Of a stretch of DNA of 64,000 nucleotides, positions 1-9,488 are shown one piece after another (position 1 is the first letter of the stretch; each line of letters begins with the position of its first letter). Made by a program: the position numbers and the translations under genes. The notes beneath the pieces were generated by a model, which saw nothing but the letters and a program-made list of their open reading frames with translations, had not been told where the DNA came from and did no database searches. The stretch comes from Candidatus Zixiibacteriota bacterium (GTDB lineage Bacteria; Zixibacteria; MSB-5A5; JAABVY01): positions 62,001-126,000 of the forward strand of contig DSEQ01000036.1 in NCBI GenBank assembly GCA_011056555.1. The letters run 5' to 3'.

Positions 1-292
1 TGACATTGAAGTCATCGAGGTTTATCGAATCCTTATTTCTGAACAGCGCGATAATAATTGCCAACCCAACCGCGGCCTCGGCCGCCGCCACCGCCATAAC
101 TATGAACACGAACACATGACCGCTGGCATCGGCAAACTGCCGGGCGAATGTTATCAGCGCCAGGTTAGCTGCATTGAGCATCAGCTCGATCGACATAAAC
201 ACAATAATTATATTGCGGGAGATCACGACACCGGAAACGCCGATGGTGAAAATTATTCCGCTTAAAATGAGATAATATTCCAGAGGTACCAT
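1..292 (-). CDS. nuoK: NADH-quinone oxidoreductase subunit K (partial, 3' end cut)
   Basis: Membrane subunit of respiratory complex I (MrpC-like), part of the proton-translocating arm. I translated 97 codons from the ATG at 292-290, one base after the nuoJ stop. Three hydrophobic helices are visible. The two membrane glutamates known to matter for proton transfer in E. coli NuoK are at the same positions here, E36 (in SIELMLN) and E72 (in AAAEAAVG). The reading frame is still open at base 2 after the motif DDFNV, so only a few residues and the stop lie outside the window. It was missed by simple ORF calling because it has no stop in the window. nuoL, nuoM and nuoN would be expected next. Confidence 0.93.
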   Translation of the reverse strand, partial: MVPLEYYLILSGIIFTIGVSGVVISRNIIIVFMSIELMLNAANLALITFARQFADASGHVFVFIVMAVAAAEAAVGLAIIIALFRNKDSINLDDFNV

Positions 293-293
293 C

Positions 294-809
294 TTATTTC
301 TCCTCCGCCCTTCTTTTCCCCAGGACAACTGCACCGATGATCGCCACGATCAGGAGAATCGATGTCAGCTCGAATGGAAAAACATACCTGGTGAAGAGGA
401 TGGTGGCTACCTGTTCCACATTCCCGAAGTCCGAAGCCGCCGTATCGACACTTTCGCTTTGAGAGACACCCCGTGCAATGACGATTATCAGCTCGGCCAC
501 CAGTACGACACCGAATATCCTTGTCAGCCATCCCTGAAGGGGGTGCTTCTCGGGTCCGAAATCATCGCGCCTGAGATTCAGGAGCATGATTACAAACAGG
601 AACAGAACCATTATGGCGCCGGCATAAACCACAATTTGCAGTATGGCGACAAAGAGCGCGGAAAGCTGAATATATAGTATTGCCTGCGCCACAAAAGCCA
701 TGATCAGAAAGATCACCGATGCCACAGGATTTTTCTGTGAAATCACCAGAAGCGCACACACTATCGCAACAAATGCGCTGGCAAAGAAAATCACATACTC
801 CAAAGTCAC
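294..809 (-). CDS. nuoJ: NADH-quinone oxidoreductase subunit J
   Basis: 171-residue integral membrane subunit of complex I, with about five predicted helices over residues 1-165. The conserved stretch around residues 57-80 (IVVYAGAIMVLFLFVIMLLNL, the third-helix region with the pi-bulge) is intact. NuoJ sits between NuoH and NuoK in the membrane arm and couples quinone reduction to proton pumping. It follows nuoI by 24 bases and abuts nuoK (one base between the stop and the nuoK ATG), so translational coupling is likely. Confidence 0.95.
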   Translation of the reverse strand: MTLEYVIFFASAFVAIVCALLVISQKNPVASVIFLIMAFVAQAILYIQLSALFVAILQIVVYAGAIMVLFLFVIMLLNLRRDDFGPEKHPLQGWLTRIFGVVLVAELIIVIARGVSQSESVDTAASDFGNVEQVATILFTRYVFPFELTSILLIVAIIGAVVLGKRRAEEK

Positions 810-833
810 CCTACCGCTTTTTTATTAATTAGT

Positions 834-1319
834 TCAGTACACATCCGGACGTTTGGTCTTTCGAATAAATTTTACAGGTGATGGCTTCTTTCGCGGCCAC
901 GGGACCAGCAAGTCGTCCTTGGTGTAAATAAATTTGTCCCTCTGGTCTGTCGAGAATTCGTATTCCTTGCCCAGGAAGATCGCCTCCTCCGGGCAGGCTT
1001 CCTCGCAATAGCCGCAGAAGATACACCTTAATTCATTTATTTCATATATTTTAGCATACCTCTCCCCTTTTTCATTTTCGGCGCCCTCCATGTAGATGCA
1101 GTCAGCCGGGCAGGCCGCGGCGCATAATCCACAGCATACGCATCTCTCGGAGCCGTCGTGGTCGTAGCGCTCCAGGAAATGCAATCCGCGATAGCGCGGA
1201 TACATGGGCGGCTTGATCTTGGGATACTGGATTGTAACCGGCTTCCTGAAGAAATTCTTCATGGTGGTGTACAACCCAAGCGGTATGGCTATAAATACTT
1301 CTTTCAAAGCCTTGAACAT
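834..1319 (-). CDS. nuoI: NADH-quinone oxidoreductase subunit I (two 4Fe-4S ferredoxin)
   Basis: 161-residue ferredoxin-like subunit of complex I that carries clusters N6a and N6b and passes electrons from NuoG towards NuoB. Two C-x2-C-x2-C-x3-C-P motifs are present: C60, C63, C66, C70 and C99, C102, C105, C109. The N-terminus (residues 1-30) is the usual amphipathic membrane-docking segment. It lies 9 bases after nuoH and 24 bases before nuoJ, the standard order. Confidence 0.97.
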   Translation of the reverse strand: MFKALKEVFIAIPLGLYTTMKNFFRKPVTIQYPKIKPPMYPRYRGLHFLERYDHDGSERCVCCGLCAAACPADCIYMEGAENEKGERYAKIYEINELRCIFCGYCEEACPEEAIFLGKEYEFSTDQRDKFIYTKDDLLVPWPRKKPSPVKFIRKTKRPDVY

Positions 1320-1328
1320 ACAGAACCT

Positions 1329-2318
1329 TTATATAATAAGTACCGCCGCCGCGGTCACCAGCACATTCAATATCGCCAGCGGCAGAAGCACCTTCCATCC
1401 AAAATTCATAAGTTGATCATAACGGAACCGCGGTGTAGTCGCCCGCAGCCATAGATACAAAAACAGGAAAAGAAATACTTTCAGGCCGAACCAGAACATG
1501 GACAGTATTCCCGAATCGCCCGGTCCCTGCCAGCCGCCCAGAAAGAGCGTGGTGGCCATGGCTGAGACTGTAACCATATTGGCGTATTCACCGACAAAGA
1601 ACATGCCGAATTTCATGGCCGAGTATTCCGTGTGATAGCCGGCAACCAGCTCGGATTCAGCCTCGGGCAGATCGAATGGCGCTCGATTTGTTTCAGCTAT
1701 TCCGCATATCAAAAAGATAATGAAAGCCACAGGCTGAGAAAATATATGCCAGAGGTTTTCCTGATGCGCCACAATCACGTTAAGATTCAGGCTGCCGGAA
1801 ACCAGCACCACGCTCACGACCGCCAGCCCCATGCTGACTTCGTAGGATATCATCTGGGCCGATGACCTGATCGACCCCAGAAGTGAATATTTGCTGTTGG
1901 ATGACCAGCCGGAAAGAATTATGCTGTAGACGCCGATTGAGGTTATCGCAAAGACGTAAAGGACACCGACGTTCAGGTCAGACAATACCAGGTTGATCTC
2001 GCGGCCGAAAATCGTTATGGATGATCCAAATGGGATGACTGCTATCGACAGAGTAGCTGGAATGAAAGCAGCCAGGGGCGCGATGGTATAGATCTTCTTA
2101 TCGACATGTTCGGGAATTATATCTTCTTTAAATATCAGTTTCATGAGGTCAGCCACAGGCTGGAGAAGACCGTTGGGCCCCGCATAGATGGGCCCGAGAC
2201 GCGTCTGGAAACGCGCCACCACCCTGCGTTCAATCAGCGTCATGTAAGCACAGGCGGTCAGCAGCGCAACAAAAACGAAGATAACCTTAATTGTGGATAT
2301 GATCGCAATTTCCAGCAT
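1329..2318 (-). CDS. nuoH: NADH-quinone oxidoreductase subunit H
   Basis: 329-residue membrane subunit with about eight helices, which forms the quinone-binding channel at the junction of the peripheral and membrane arms of complex I. Family motifs are clear: the loop ERRVVARFQTRLGP near residues 30-42, AETNRAPFDLPEAESELVAG near 205-225 and the C-terminal LWLRATTPRFRYDQLM. The usual acidic residues of the quinone channel are retained. Only one base separates it from the nuoG stop. Confidence 0.97.
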   Translation of the reverse strand: MLEIAIISTIKVIFVFVALLTACAYMTLIERRVVARFQTRLGPIYAGPNGLLQPVADLMKLIFKEDIIPEHVDKKIYTIAPLAAFIPATLSIAVIPFGSSITIFGREINLVLSDLNVGVLYVFAITSIGVYSIILSGWSSNSKYSLLGSIRSSAQMISYEVSMGLAVVSVVLVSGSLNLNVIVAHQENLWHIFSQPVAFIIFLICGIAETNRAPFDLPEAESELVAGYHTEYSAMKFGMFFVGEYANMVTVSAMATTLFLGGWQGPGDSGILSMFWFGLKVFLFLFLYLWLRATTPRFRYDQLMNFGWKVLLPLAILNVLVTAAAVLII

Positions 2319-2319
2319 A

Positions 2320-4956
2320 CTACATCTTCACCAGTTTTACCTTATCGATATCATTGTCTTTACTGCGAACGCTGTTGACTTTGACCTCCAGGAAATTATC
2401 CGGAACAAAGACTACATCCTGCGGGAGGTTTTGCCATATTAAAGCTTTTGCCACTATTTTTCCAGAGGAATTTTCAAGTTTTATCAGGTCGCCCTCAGAG
2501 ATTGTCATGTCTTCTGCAAGTTTGTCGTTTATTGCTATATATGGATCGGCCAGAAAATTATTCAGGCTCTCGCAGCGTGTGCTGAAATTCCGGCTGAAGT
2601 GATGATCCCCGTTTCCGCTGAGCACAGTCAGGGGCAGCTCCTCTGATGACGGTTGCCGATAGCTTACAGCCATCAGACCGGCATCGCGATATTCCTTCTT
2701 TTTCTCGAACCTTAATCCTTTTTCCGGAAGGGTTGCCATCCTGCTGATACCGTCCCGTCCGATCATTGGCGCATACTGGCGGAAGACATCATCCGCAGTC
2801 CGAAATTTGAAATCAGCATCAAACATCGCGGATAATTTCGCAAATATCTGCCAGAGCGGCATCGATTCACCGATATTTTTTATAGATTTTGTGTATTTCT
2901 GCATAACGCCTTCCCAGTTTACAAAGGTGCCGTCGGTTTCGAAATGGGATGAAATCGGGAGAACAACATCGGCAAGCCGTGCAGTGTCTGTCAAAAACAG
3001 ATCGGCCACAACCATGAAATCAAGTTTGGAAAGTGTCCTGTTTATAAACTCAGAATCAGGATAATGATTGACGGCATCGAGGCCAAGCAGGAATGCGCAT
3101 TCAATCTTTTCATCATTGATCTTCTGGAGAATATCGATGGTATCATTTCCGGGCTGATCGGTAGCTATATCGCCCCAGACCGCTTTTAATTCTTCAGCTT
3201 TCTCGAATGGCTTATCATACGGCAGGCGGTCCGGACGCATGCCGAACAGATAGCAGCCCATCGAATTTGACTCTCCGCCCAGTAGTAAAACGCCGCAGGA
3301 ATTGCCGTTAAGATTGCCGGTCAGTTTAGCCAGGTTGTAAAGCGCTATTAATATCGGGTCGCGCTGATAGTGGATTCTTACATTCTCGCCCGAAATGAAG
3401 ACTGTCTTTTCGGTTTTGCACAATGATCTGGCGAGCGCCTCCAGAACGACCGGCGCCAGGCCTGTTTTTTCACTGACGGTTTTGAGCTCAAATTCGGCAG
3501 TTTCTTTCAGGAATAATTTTGCCTCGTCTTCTCTGAGATTGGCTTTCTCTGGATCATATAGTTTACTCTCAACAATCAGCCTGGCCAGGCCCTGCAACAA
3601 AAAGACCTCTGAATAGGCGTTATATATATGCTCTTCATCGGCGGCGCGATTCAGATGCGTCGGCAGAGGATTGAGAAGCATAATACGTGCATTGGAATAT
3701 CTTTTGGCCTTGAGCACGCGCAGCGCTGTAATCGGATTCTCGGAATGCAGATCGGAACCGACAATAAAAAATTGACTGGCATTTTCAAGGTCGGCAATAT
3801 CCAGTTTATTCCAGCATAACTCCCGCTCAACAACATCCTTGCCGAAGCTCAGTTTCTTTTTGCGGTATATTCTGTGATCAATGGAATTTGTGCCGATGAC
3901 AGATCTGAAAAATCTGCCGATTGTATAATAGTCTTCATTTGACAGCGATTCGCCCACGAGGCAGGCCACCCCGGATGAGCCCCGGCTTTTCACGGTTTCA
4001 TCGATCTTGTTCTTTATGACGGTAAGTGCTTCACCCCATGAAGATTCAACCAGCTCATCATCTTTGCGAATCATGGGTTTTGTCAGGCGGTCGTCGTGAT
4101 GTGCAAACTGATAACCGTAGCGTCCCAGATCGCACGGTAAACCCTCATCTATGCTCCAGTTGGCACGGGACTGGGCGCGGTAAATTTTATTGCGGAATAC
4201 CGAAACCCGCAGATTACATCCATCAGAACAATAGCGGCAGATAGTCGGGAACTCCACGGTCTTCCAGACACGGACCTTATAGCGCCAGTCGCGATTGGTC
4301 AAGGCCCCCACCGGGCAGTATTCGACCACGTTGCCGGAATAGAGATTGCGGATTTCTCCGCCCGGGGGAGGCAGTATTTCTGTAAATGCTCCCCTCTGGT
4401 AATGCCCCAGATCCTGCTCGAAAAATCTCTCTTCCACCAGGCGGGTGCATCTATAGCAATGAATACATCTGTTCTGATTCCGGATGACCTCCGGGCCTAT
4501 TTGCAGATCGTCAAAAGTCGAGTCCGTATCGCCGCTAAATCTTCGTTTTCTCTCATCAAACCGGGAGGAATCCAACCCATATTTAAAGGTTGTATCCTGC
4601 AGCGGGCATTCACCGCCCTTGTCGCAGGTCGGGCAGTCCAATGGATGATTGGCCAGAATGAATTCCAGTACTCCCCGGCGGGCCTTTACCACCCGTTCCG
4701 ATTTCGTCTGAACCTCCATGCCCTCGGTCGCTGCGGTTGCACATGAGGCCTGCAGCTTGGGCCAGGGGACAATTTCTCCCCCACGCGGACTGGCAATTTC
4801 CACCAGGCAAATACGGCATGCCCCGATCGATTTCAGGCAGGGATGATAGCAGAAGACAGGAATATCGATACCATTTTCAAGCGCGGCCTCAAGGACTGTC
4901 TTGCCCTTTTCGGTTTCTATCTCGATTCCGTCTATTTTAAGCTTAATCTTATCCAT
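2320..4956 (-). CDS. nuoG: NADH-quinone oxidoreductase subunit G
   Basis: 878-residue large iron-sulfur subunit of the complex I peripheral arm. The N-terminal [2Fe-2S] domain has C36, C47, C50 and C72. It is followed by the His/Cys motif of cluster N3 (LDCPTCDKGGECPLQ), the N4 cysteines (CIHCYRC and later EYCPVGAL) and the extra N7 set C-x2-C-x3-C (ICRYCSDGC) with a fourth Cys in LPCDLGRYG. N7 is found only in a subset of bacterial NuoG. The rest is a molybdopterin-oxidoreductase-like fold with no sign of bound molybdenum. It overlaps nuoF by one base. Confidence 0.96.
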   Translation of the reverse strand: MDKIKLKIDGIEIETEKGKTVLEAALENGIDIPVFCYHPCLKSIGACRICLVEIASPRGGEIVPWPKLQASCATAATEGMEVQTKSERVVKARRGVLEFILANHPLDCPTCDKGGECPLQDTTFKYGLDSSRFDERKRRFSGDTDSTFDDLQIGPEVIRNQNRCIHCYRCTRLVEERFFEQDLGHYQRGAFTEILPPPGGEIRNLYSGNVVEYCPVGALTNRDWRYKVRVWKTVEFPTICRYCSDGCNLRVSVFRNKIYRAQSRANWSIDEGLPCDLGRYGYQFAHHDDRLTKPMIRKDDELVESSWGEALTVIKNKIDETVKSRGSSGVACLVGESLSNEDYYTIGRFFRSVIGTNSIDHRIYRKKKLSFGKDVVERELCWNKLDIADLENASQFFIVGSDLHSENPITALRVLKAKRYSNARIMLLNPLPTHLNRAADEEHIYNAYSEVFLLQGLARLIVESKLYDPEKANLREDEAKLFLKETAEFELKTVSEKTGLAPVVLEALARSLCKTEKTVFISGENVRIHYQRDPILIALYNLAKLTGNLNGNSCGVLLLGGESNSMGCYLFGMRPDRLPYDKPFEKAEELKAVWGDIATDQPGNDTIDILQKINDEKIECAFLLGLDAVNHYPDSEFINRTLSKLDFMVVADLFLTDTARLADVVLPISSHFETDGTFVNWEGVMQKYTKSIKNIGESMPLWQIFAKLSAMFDADFKFRTADDVFRQYAPMIGRDGISRMATLPEKGLRFEKKKEYRDAGLMAVSYRQPSSEELPLTVLSGNGDHHFSRNFSTRCESLNNFLADPYIAINDKLAEDMTISEGDLIKLENSSGKIVAKALIWQNLPQDVVFVPDNFLEVKVNSVRSKDNDIDKVKLVKM

Positions 4957-6242
4957 TAAACAAAGCTCATAAACTTATTGTTAACCAATGGCTTACCAGT
5001 TTTTATATAATACTCGTATTCATTTCGGAAAAGATTGATGGTCGAGCGGATCGGAATAACTGCGGCATCTCCCAACGGGCAGATGGTTTTGCCGTCGATA
5101 TTATCACAGAGATCCAGCAACAGGTCGATATCATCCATCTTGCCCTCGCCGAACGTGATCCGGGACAATATATCATAAATCCATTTTGTGCCCTGCCGGC
5201 AGGGCGTGCATTCGCCGCAGGATTCATGCATATAGAAGTGTGCCAGGGTCCTGGCCACCCAGACCATGTCGGTGTCCTCATGCATTACGATGACTCCGCC
5301 CGAACCCAGCATCGAGCCGGCCTGGGCAATAGATTCGAAGTCCAGAGGAGTATCGATTTTATCGGGCAAAAGAATCGGGGTTGATGATCCTCCGGGGATT
5401 ATGGCCTTGAGTTTCTTGCCGTCAATCACTCTCCCACCCAGATCATTGATCAGATAACTCAGCGGAGTCCCAAGCTCAAGCTCATAGTTGCCGGGATTCT
5501 TGACATGCCCGGAGAGACAGAAAATTCTTGTCCCGGTTGACTTTTCAGTGCCGATAGAGGCATACCATTCCCCGCCGTTTTTGATGATCAGCGAGACATT
5601 GGAAAGGGTCTCAACATTGTTGACAACGGTTGGACAGGCATACAAGCCCTCGACTGCCGGGAATGGCGGACGAATTCTGGTCTGGCCCGGCTTTCCCTCG
5701 AGTGAATTCAGCAAAGCCGTTTCTTCACCGCAAATATAGGCTCCTCCGCCGGTATGTACGATCATCTCGAGGTCATATCCAGTCCCGAGAATATTCTTTC
5801 CCAGATAGCCTTTATCATAAGCCTGGCCGATTGCCTTTCTCATCTGGTTGGCCGGATGGTCAAATTCACCCCGGATGTATATAAAAGCATGATTGGCTCC
5901 GATGGCGTATGCCGCAATAGCCATTCCCTCGACCACAAGATGCGGATCATGCTCCATCAGCACGCGATCCTTGCATGTTCCCGGCTCGGACTCATCACCA
6001 TTGCATACGAGATACTTCGGCTTGGGAGAATCCTTGGGCACAAAGCTCCATTTCATGCCTGCGGGAAATCCCGCTCCGCCGCGCCCCCGCAGACCGGATT
6101 TTTTGACCTCTTCTATGACCTCCTCGGGCTTCATCTCCTTCAGGACTTTCTTAAAGGATTCGTATCCCCCCTTGGAGATATAAGTGTCAATCTCCGGCTG
6201 TCCGGGGTCGTCTATATTAGCGAACAGGATTTTCTTTTCCAT
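4956..6242 (-). CDS. nuoF: NADH-quinone oxidoreductase subunit F
   Basis: 428-residue NADH dehydrogenase subunit that binds NADH, FMN and the N3-type 4Fe-4S cluster. The nucleotide-binding glycine stretch GLRGRGGAGFPAGMKW (residues about 50-66) and the cluster motif SCGECTPCRQGT (near residue 350), with a later cysteine in TICPLGDAA, are all there. The length is typical. Start and stop each overlap a neighbour by one base (nuoE and nuoG), so the three electron-input subunits are translationally coupled. Confidence 0.97.
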   Translation of the reverse strand: MEKKILFANIDDPGQPEIDTYISKGGYESFKKVLKEMKPEEVIEEVKKSGLRGRGGAGFPAGMKWSFVPKDSPKPKYLVCNGDESEPGTCKDRVLMEHDPHLVVEGMAIAAYAIGANHAFIYIRGEFDHPANQMRKAIGQAYDKGYLGKNILGTGYDLEMIVHTGGGAYICGEETALLNSLEGKPGQTRIRPPFPAVEGLYACPTVVNNVETLSNVSLIIKNGGEWYASIGTEKSTGTRIFCLSGHVKNPGNYELELGTPLSYLINDLGGRVIDGKKLKAIIPGGSSTPILLPDKIDTPLDFESIAQAGSMLGSGGVIVMHEDTDMVWVARTLAHFYMHESCGECTPCRQGTKWIYDILSRITFGEGKMDDIDLLLDLCDNIDGKTICPLGDAAVIPIRSTINLFRNEYEYYIKTGKPLVNNKFMSFV

Positions 6243-6718
6243 CAGCCTTTTTCTCTCAGGTCATTCAATATTTCGTCAACTTTTTCTTTGGTCAGGTTTT
6301 CATAATATGTCTGATTCACCTGCATCATTGGCGCGGTGGTGCAGGAACCCAGGCACTCGACGCTTACCACCGTAAAGAGACCGTCCTCGGAAATCCCGCC
6401 CTCTTTGACATTGAGCTTTTTCAGCAAATATTCTTTTAAGGATTCTGCACCCATCAAGCCGCAGGATATATTGGTACAGACCTGAATCAGGTACTTTCCG
6501 ACTTTCTGTTTGGGGAACATAGTATAAAAAGTAGCCGCAGAGGCAACCTCGTTGGGCGAAACTCCGATGGCATCCGCCACTTCAATATACAGATCATCGT
6601 AGAGATAACCGATTTGACGATAGGCTATGGTAAGCGCAGGCAGGATGGCAGACTTCTTATGCGGATAGCGTGCCGCTGCCTCTTTGATTGCATCTATTGA
6701 TTCGGTAGAAAGCGCCAT
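6242..6718 (-). CDS. nuoE: NADH-quinone oxidoreductase subunit E
   Basis: 158-residue thioredoxin-like [2Fe-2S] subunit of complex I that carries cluster N1a. Ligands C81, C86, C122 and C126 are seen in CTNISC and ECLGSC. An N-terminal helical bundle (residues 1-75) precedes the ferredoxin fold, as in the family. One-base overlaps join it to nuoD upstream and nuoF downstream. Confidence 0.97.
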   Translation of the reverse strand: MALSTESIDAIKEAAARYPHKKSAILPALTIAYRQIGYLYDDLYIEVADAIGVSPNEVASAATFYTMFPKQKVGKYLIQVCTNISCGLMGAESLKEYLLKKLNVKEGGISEDGLFTVVSVECLGSCTTAPMMQVNQTYYENLTKEKVDEILNDLREKG

Positions 6719-7887
6719 CAGCGGTCAACCTCCCCCAGTACTATGTCAACAGAACCGATATTAGCGATAACATCCGACAAAAGCCCTCCCTTGCAAATCT
6801 TGTTCAAACTGGCCAGGTTTATAAAACTTGGAGGACGAACCCTCATCCTGTGCGGCTTGGGTGACCCGTCGGAGACTATATAAAAGCCAATCTCACCCTT
6901 GGGCGATTCGATGCCCACGTAGGTTTCACCCTCAGGCGGATGGAATCCTTCGGTAACGATCTTGAAGTGAAATATCAGGGCTTCCATTTCATGCAGAATT
7001 TTTTCCTTGGGCGGCGAGACAATTCCGGGAGCTTTAGCTTCCCATGCCCCCTCGGGCATGCCGTCGATCGCCTGTTGTGCAATCTTTATCGACTGGTACA
7101 TCTCCTCCACCCGAACCTCGTACCGCGAAAACACATCCTCGCCGGTGCGGGTGGGAATATCGAAGTCAAATTTATCATACGAGCTGTACGGTATCGCTTT
7201 TCTCAGGTCGTGCTTCACACCGCAGGCTCGCAGCATCGGTCCGGTTATACTTGATTTTAATGCCTCTTCTCTGGAAAGTACTCCAACCCCGACAGTCCGG
7301 TTGCGCCAGATCCGATTGTTGGTCAGGAGGTCCTCGTATTCCCGTATTCGTGACGGAAGCATATCAAGTACTTTTTGTACTTCCTCGTTGAAATTTTCAG
7401 GCAGATCTTTGGACAGCCCTCCAATCCGGAAATAAGAGGACATCATTCTCTGGCCCGATACCAGCTCATATATGTGAAGAATACTTTCCCTTTCACGGAA
7501 TCCATACAAGGCCATGCTCATGGCGCCGATATCGATGGCATGGGTACCGATCCAGACCAGATGCGAATTGATCCTTGTCAGTTCAGCCAGGCAGACCCGC
7601 GCCCATTGAGCCTTGGCGGGTATTTCCAGATCAAGAAGCTTCTCCACCGCCAGACAGTATCCCAGGTTATTCGACATGGGAGCAAGGTAGTCCATACGGT
7701 CGGTCAGGGGCACGACTTTATGATAGAGCTTCGATTCCGCCGTCTTCTCGATCCCGGTGTGCAGGTAACCGATGACCGGATAAGCTTCCACAACCCTTTC
7801 GCCATCAAGGGTCAGCTTTACCCTGAGAACACCGTGGGTGGCCGGATGCTGCGGACCCATGTTCAGCGTCATGTGTTTGGTTTCCAC
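6718..7887 (-). CDS. nuoD: NADH-quinone oxidoreductase subunit D
   Basis: 389-residue 49-kDa-type subunit, related to NiFe hydrogenase large subunits, that forms the quinone-reduction site with NuoB. The signature GPQHPATHGVLRVKL is near residues 12-26 and the C-terminal segment RVRPPSFINLASL is intact. The quinone-contacting His and Tyr regions (HPATHG and the later SHLVWIG and SDLA-type segments) are present. nuoC and nuoD are separate genes here, not the fused nuoCD of E. coli. One-base overlaps join it to nuoC and nuoE. Confidence 0.97.
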   Translation of the reverse strand: METKHMTLNMGPQHPATHGVLRVKLTLDGERVVEAYPVIGYLHTGIEKTAESKLYHKVVPLTDRMDYLAPMSNNLGYCLAVEKLLDLEIPAKAQWARVCLAELTRINSHLVWIGTHAIDIGAMSMALYGFRERESILHIYELVSGQRMMSSYFRIGGLSKDLPENFNEEVQKVLDMLPSRIREYEDLLTNNRIWRNRTVGVGVLSREEALKSSITGPMLRACGVKHDLRKAIPYSSYDKFDFDIPTRTGEDVFSRYEVRVEEMYQSIKIAQQAIDGMPEGAWEAKAPGIVSPPKEKILHEMEALIFHFKIVTEGFHPPEGETYVGIESPKGEIGFYIVSDGSPKPHRMRVRPPSFINLASLNKICKGGLLSDVIANIGSVDIVLGEVDR

Positions 7888-8390
7888 TATATAACCTCCG
7901 GCGGTTCATCTTTATTATAGCTGAACTGCGGAATCTCGTAGGTCAGAGAATAATCTCGCCGCAATGGATGTCCCTCGAAGTCGTCCGGCGTCAGAATCCT
8001 GGTCAGATCGGGGTGACCCTCAAAGTATACTCCGAAAAGATCGTAAACCTCGCGCTCCAGCCAGTTAGCGGAATCCCAGATAACAGTAGCGGTCTGCAGC
8101 TTCTCCCCTTCTTTGAGACGAACCTTGAAGCGTAACCGTGTGTTGTCCTTGAAGCTGTAGAGCAGATAGACCACCTCATGGCGCTCGTCACGCTCCGGCC
8201 AATCGGTGGCGGTCAGATCGGTCAGGAAATTGTACTCGAACTGCTCATCTTCATACAGGAATTTCAGGATGTCGATGATACTGTCTTTGTCAACAATGTA
8301 GGTCAGTTCATCCCTGAATGTGGACTTTTCCCTGATAAGCTCCTTGAACTTCCCGTCGATGAATTTTTCTGCTTCTTTATTGTAGCTCAT
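7887..8390 (-). CDS. nuoC: NADH-quinone oxidoreductase subunit C
   Basis: 167-residue 30-kDa-type subunit that scaffolds the peripheral arm. The family signature is seen at residues about 116-150: ERE-VYDLFGV-FEGHPDL-RIL, followed by EGHPLRRDY. The N-terminal half is the usual less conserved alpha/beta domain. The stop overlaps the nuoD start by one base. It begins 40 bases after nuoB, the largest gap inside this operon. Confidence 0.96.
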   Translation of the reverse strand: MSYNKEAEKFIDGKFKELIREKSTFRDELTYIVDKDSIIDILKFLYEDEQFEYNFLTDLTATDWPERDERHEVVYLLYSFKDNTRLRFKVRLKEGEKLQTATVIWDSANWLEREVYDLFGVYFEGHPDLTRILTPDDFEGHPLRRDYSLTYEIPQFSYNKDEPPEVI

Positions 8391-8430
8391 ATCTTGCTAT
8401 TTATTTCACAAATCCTGTCAAAAAAAATTG

Positions 8431-8928
8431 CTATTTCTTTTTGCCTTTTTCCACCGGCTGTTTCAATTTCTCGTGTTTCACTTTCTCATGCAGCTTAACG
8501 ATACCGTCGATGAGCTGCTGCGGCCGCGGGGGACATCCGGGAATATACATGTCAACCGGGATGATCCTGTCCACCCCCTGCAATATGGCATAGTTGTTGA
8601 ATACTCCCCCGGTCGAGGCACAGGCGCCCATGGAAATGACCCATTTTGGATTGGGCATCTGCTCATACAGCCTCTTGACTACCGGGGCCATTTTATTGGA
8701 AACCCGTCCCGAGACTATCATCAGGTCGGCCTGACGCGGCGAGGGCCTCATAACCTCCATGCCGAAGCGGGCCAGATCGAAGTGGGCCATGAAGGTGGAC
8801 ATCATCTCTATAGCACAGCATGCCAGTCCGAAGCCGAAAGGCCACATCGAGGATTTGCGCGACCAGTTTACCATCTTCTCCAGCGTGGTCAGTATAATCC
8901 CATCAGGTATTTTATCTTCTAATCCCAT
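8431..8928 (-). CDS. nuoB: NADH-quinone oxidoreductase subunit B
   Basis: 165-residue PSST-type subunit that binds cluster N2, the last iron-sulfur centre before quinone. Ligands are the tandem C37-C38 (GLACCAIEM), C103 (GACASTGG) and C132 (PGCPPRPQ). The frame stays open upstream to 9021, but I chose the ATG at 8928-8926. It gives the conserved N-terminus and the usual length, it has an AAGGG-like ribosome site, and it overlaps the nuoA stop by only 10 bases. The lysine-rich tail is not conserved. Confidence 0.96.
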   Translation of the reverse strand: MGLEDKIPDGIILTTLEKMVNWSRKSSMWPFGFGLACCAIEMMSTFMAHFDLARFGMEVMRPSPRQADLMIVSGRVSNKMAPVVKRLYEQMPNPKWVISMGACASTGGVFNNYAILQGVDRIIPVDMYIPGCPPRPQQLIDGIVKLHEKVKHEKLKQPVEKGKKK

Positions 8929-9275
8929 TTCAATGCACCCTTCTTGATGATGTATAAATAGCCGACCAGCAAAATCACGATAAAAACAAGCATCTCGATA
9001 AACAGGAAAGTCCCGCCCCATTTAAAAATGACAGCCCAGGGGTAAAGAAAAACTACTTCTATGTCAAAGATAATAAATAACAGGGCGATCATGTAGAACT
9101 TAACCGGGAAACGCTCCTTGGTTGTCCCCTCAGGCTCAATCCCGGATTCGTAGGGGGTGTCTTTCAGCTTGCTGTGTGTGACTTTCCCAAAAAGCCGTGA
9201 TAAAATCATCAAAGCCCCACCGGCGATAAGCGCCAGTGCGGCCATGGCTACAATCGGGAAATATATTTCAAACAT
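8919..9275 (-). CDS. nuoA: NADH-quinone oxidoreductase subunit A
   Basis: 118-residue membrane subunit of complex I with three helices. The conserved loop [20 protein letters not shown] (residues about 46-65) and the following [14 protein letters not shown] segment identify it. The frame is open upstream to 9323, but the ATG at 9275-9273 gives the family length and has GAGG about eight bases upstream. It is the first gene of the nuo operon. The predicted promoter lies 48-76 bases upstream. Confidence 0.95.
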   Translation of the reverse strand: MFEIYFPIVAMAALALIAGGALMILSRLFGKVTHSKLKDTPYESGIEPEGTTKERFPVKFYMIALLFIIFDIEVVFLYPWAVIFKWGGTFLFIEMLVFIVILLVGYLYIIKKGALKWD

Positions 9276-9322
9276 CTGTATGCCTCGCGCGCTCGTTGCT
9301 GCCATCTTATGTTTAAGCGCCA

Positions 9323-9351
9323 AATTTATTAATCGTACCAGCGCTTGTCAA
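9323..9351 (-). promoter_or_regulatory. Predicted sigma-70-type promoter of the nuo operon
   Basis: On the minus strand a perfect -35 TTGACA (9351-9346) is followed after 17 bases by TAAATT (9328-9323, four of six consensus positions). The expected leader to the nuoA ATG is about 40 bases. It lies in the 213-base gap between the MFS gene and nuoA, the only sizeable gap upstream of nuoA. No terminator hairpin with a T-run was seen in this gap, so read-through from the MFS gene is possible. Confidence 0.5.
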
Positions 9352-9488
9352 TATAAATTTGCCCCTTCAATTTCGATTCTTAAATAGTCCCTAATCTGTA
9401 GGTGTTTGTTAACTTATGCAATATCAGGAAGTAATATTAATCACATGATATATCACTTTATGTTCTGGAGTAAAATGAACTTGGAGCA

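Noticed and set aside
294-809. Overlapping open frames on the plus strand and other minus frames throughout the nuo region and elsewhere
   Set aside because: They lie inside clearly coding genes, have no family features or ribosome sites, and read as low-complexity shadow translations. None was kept.
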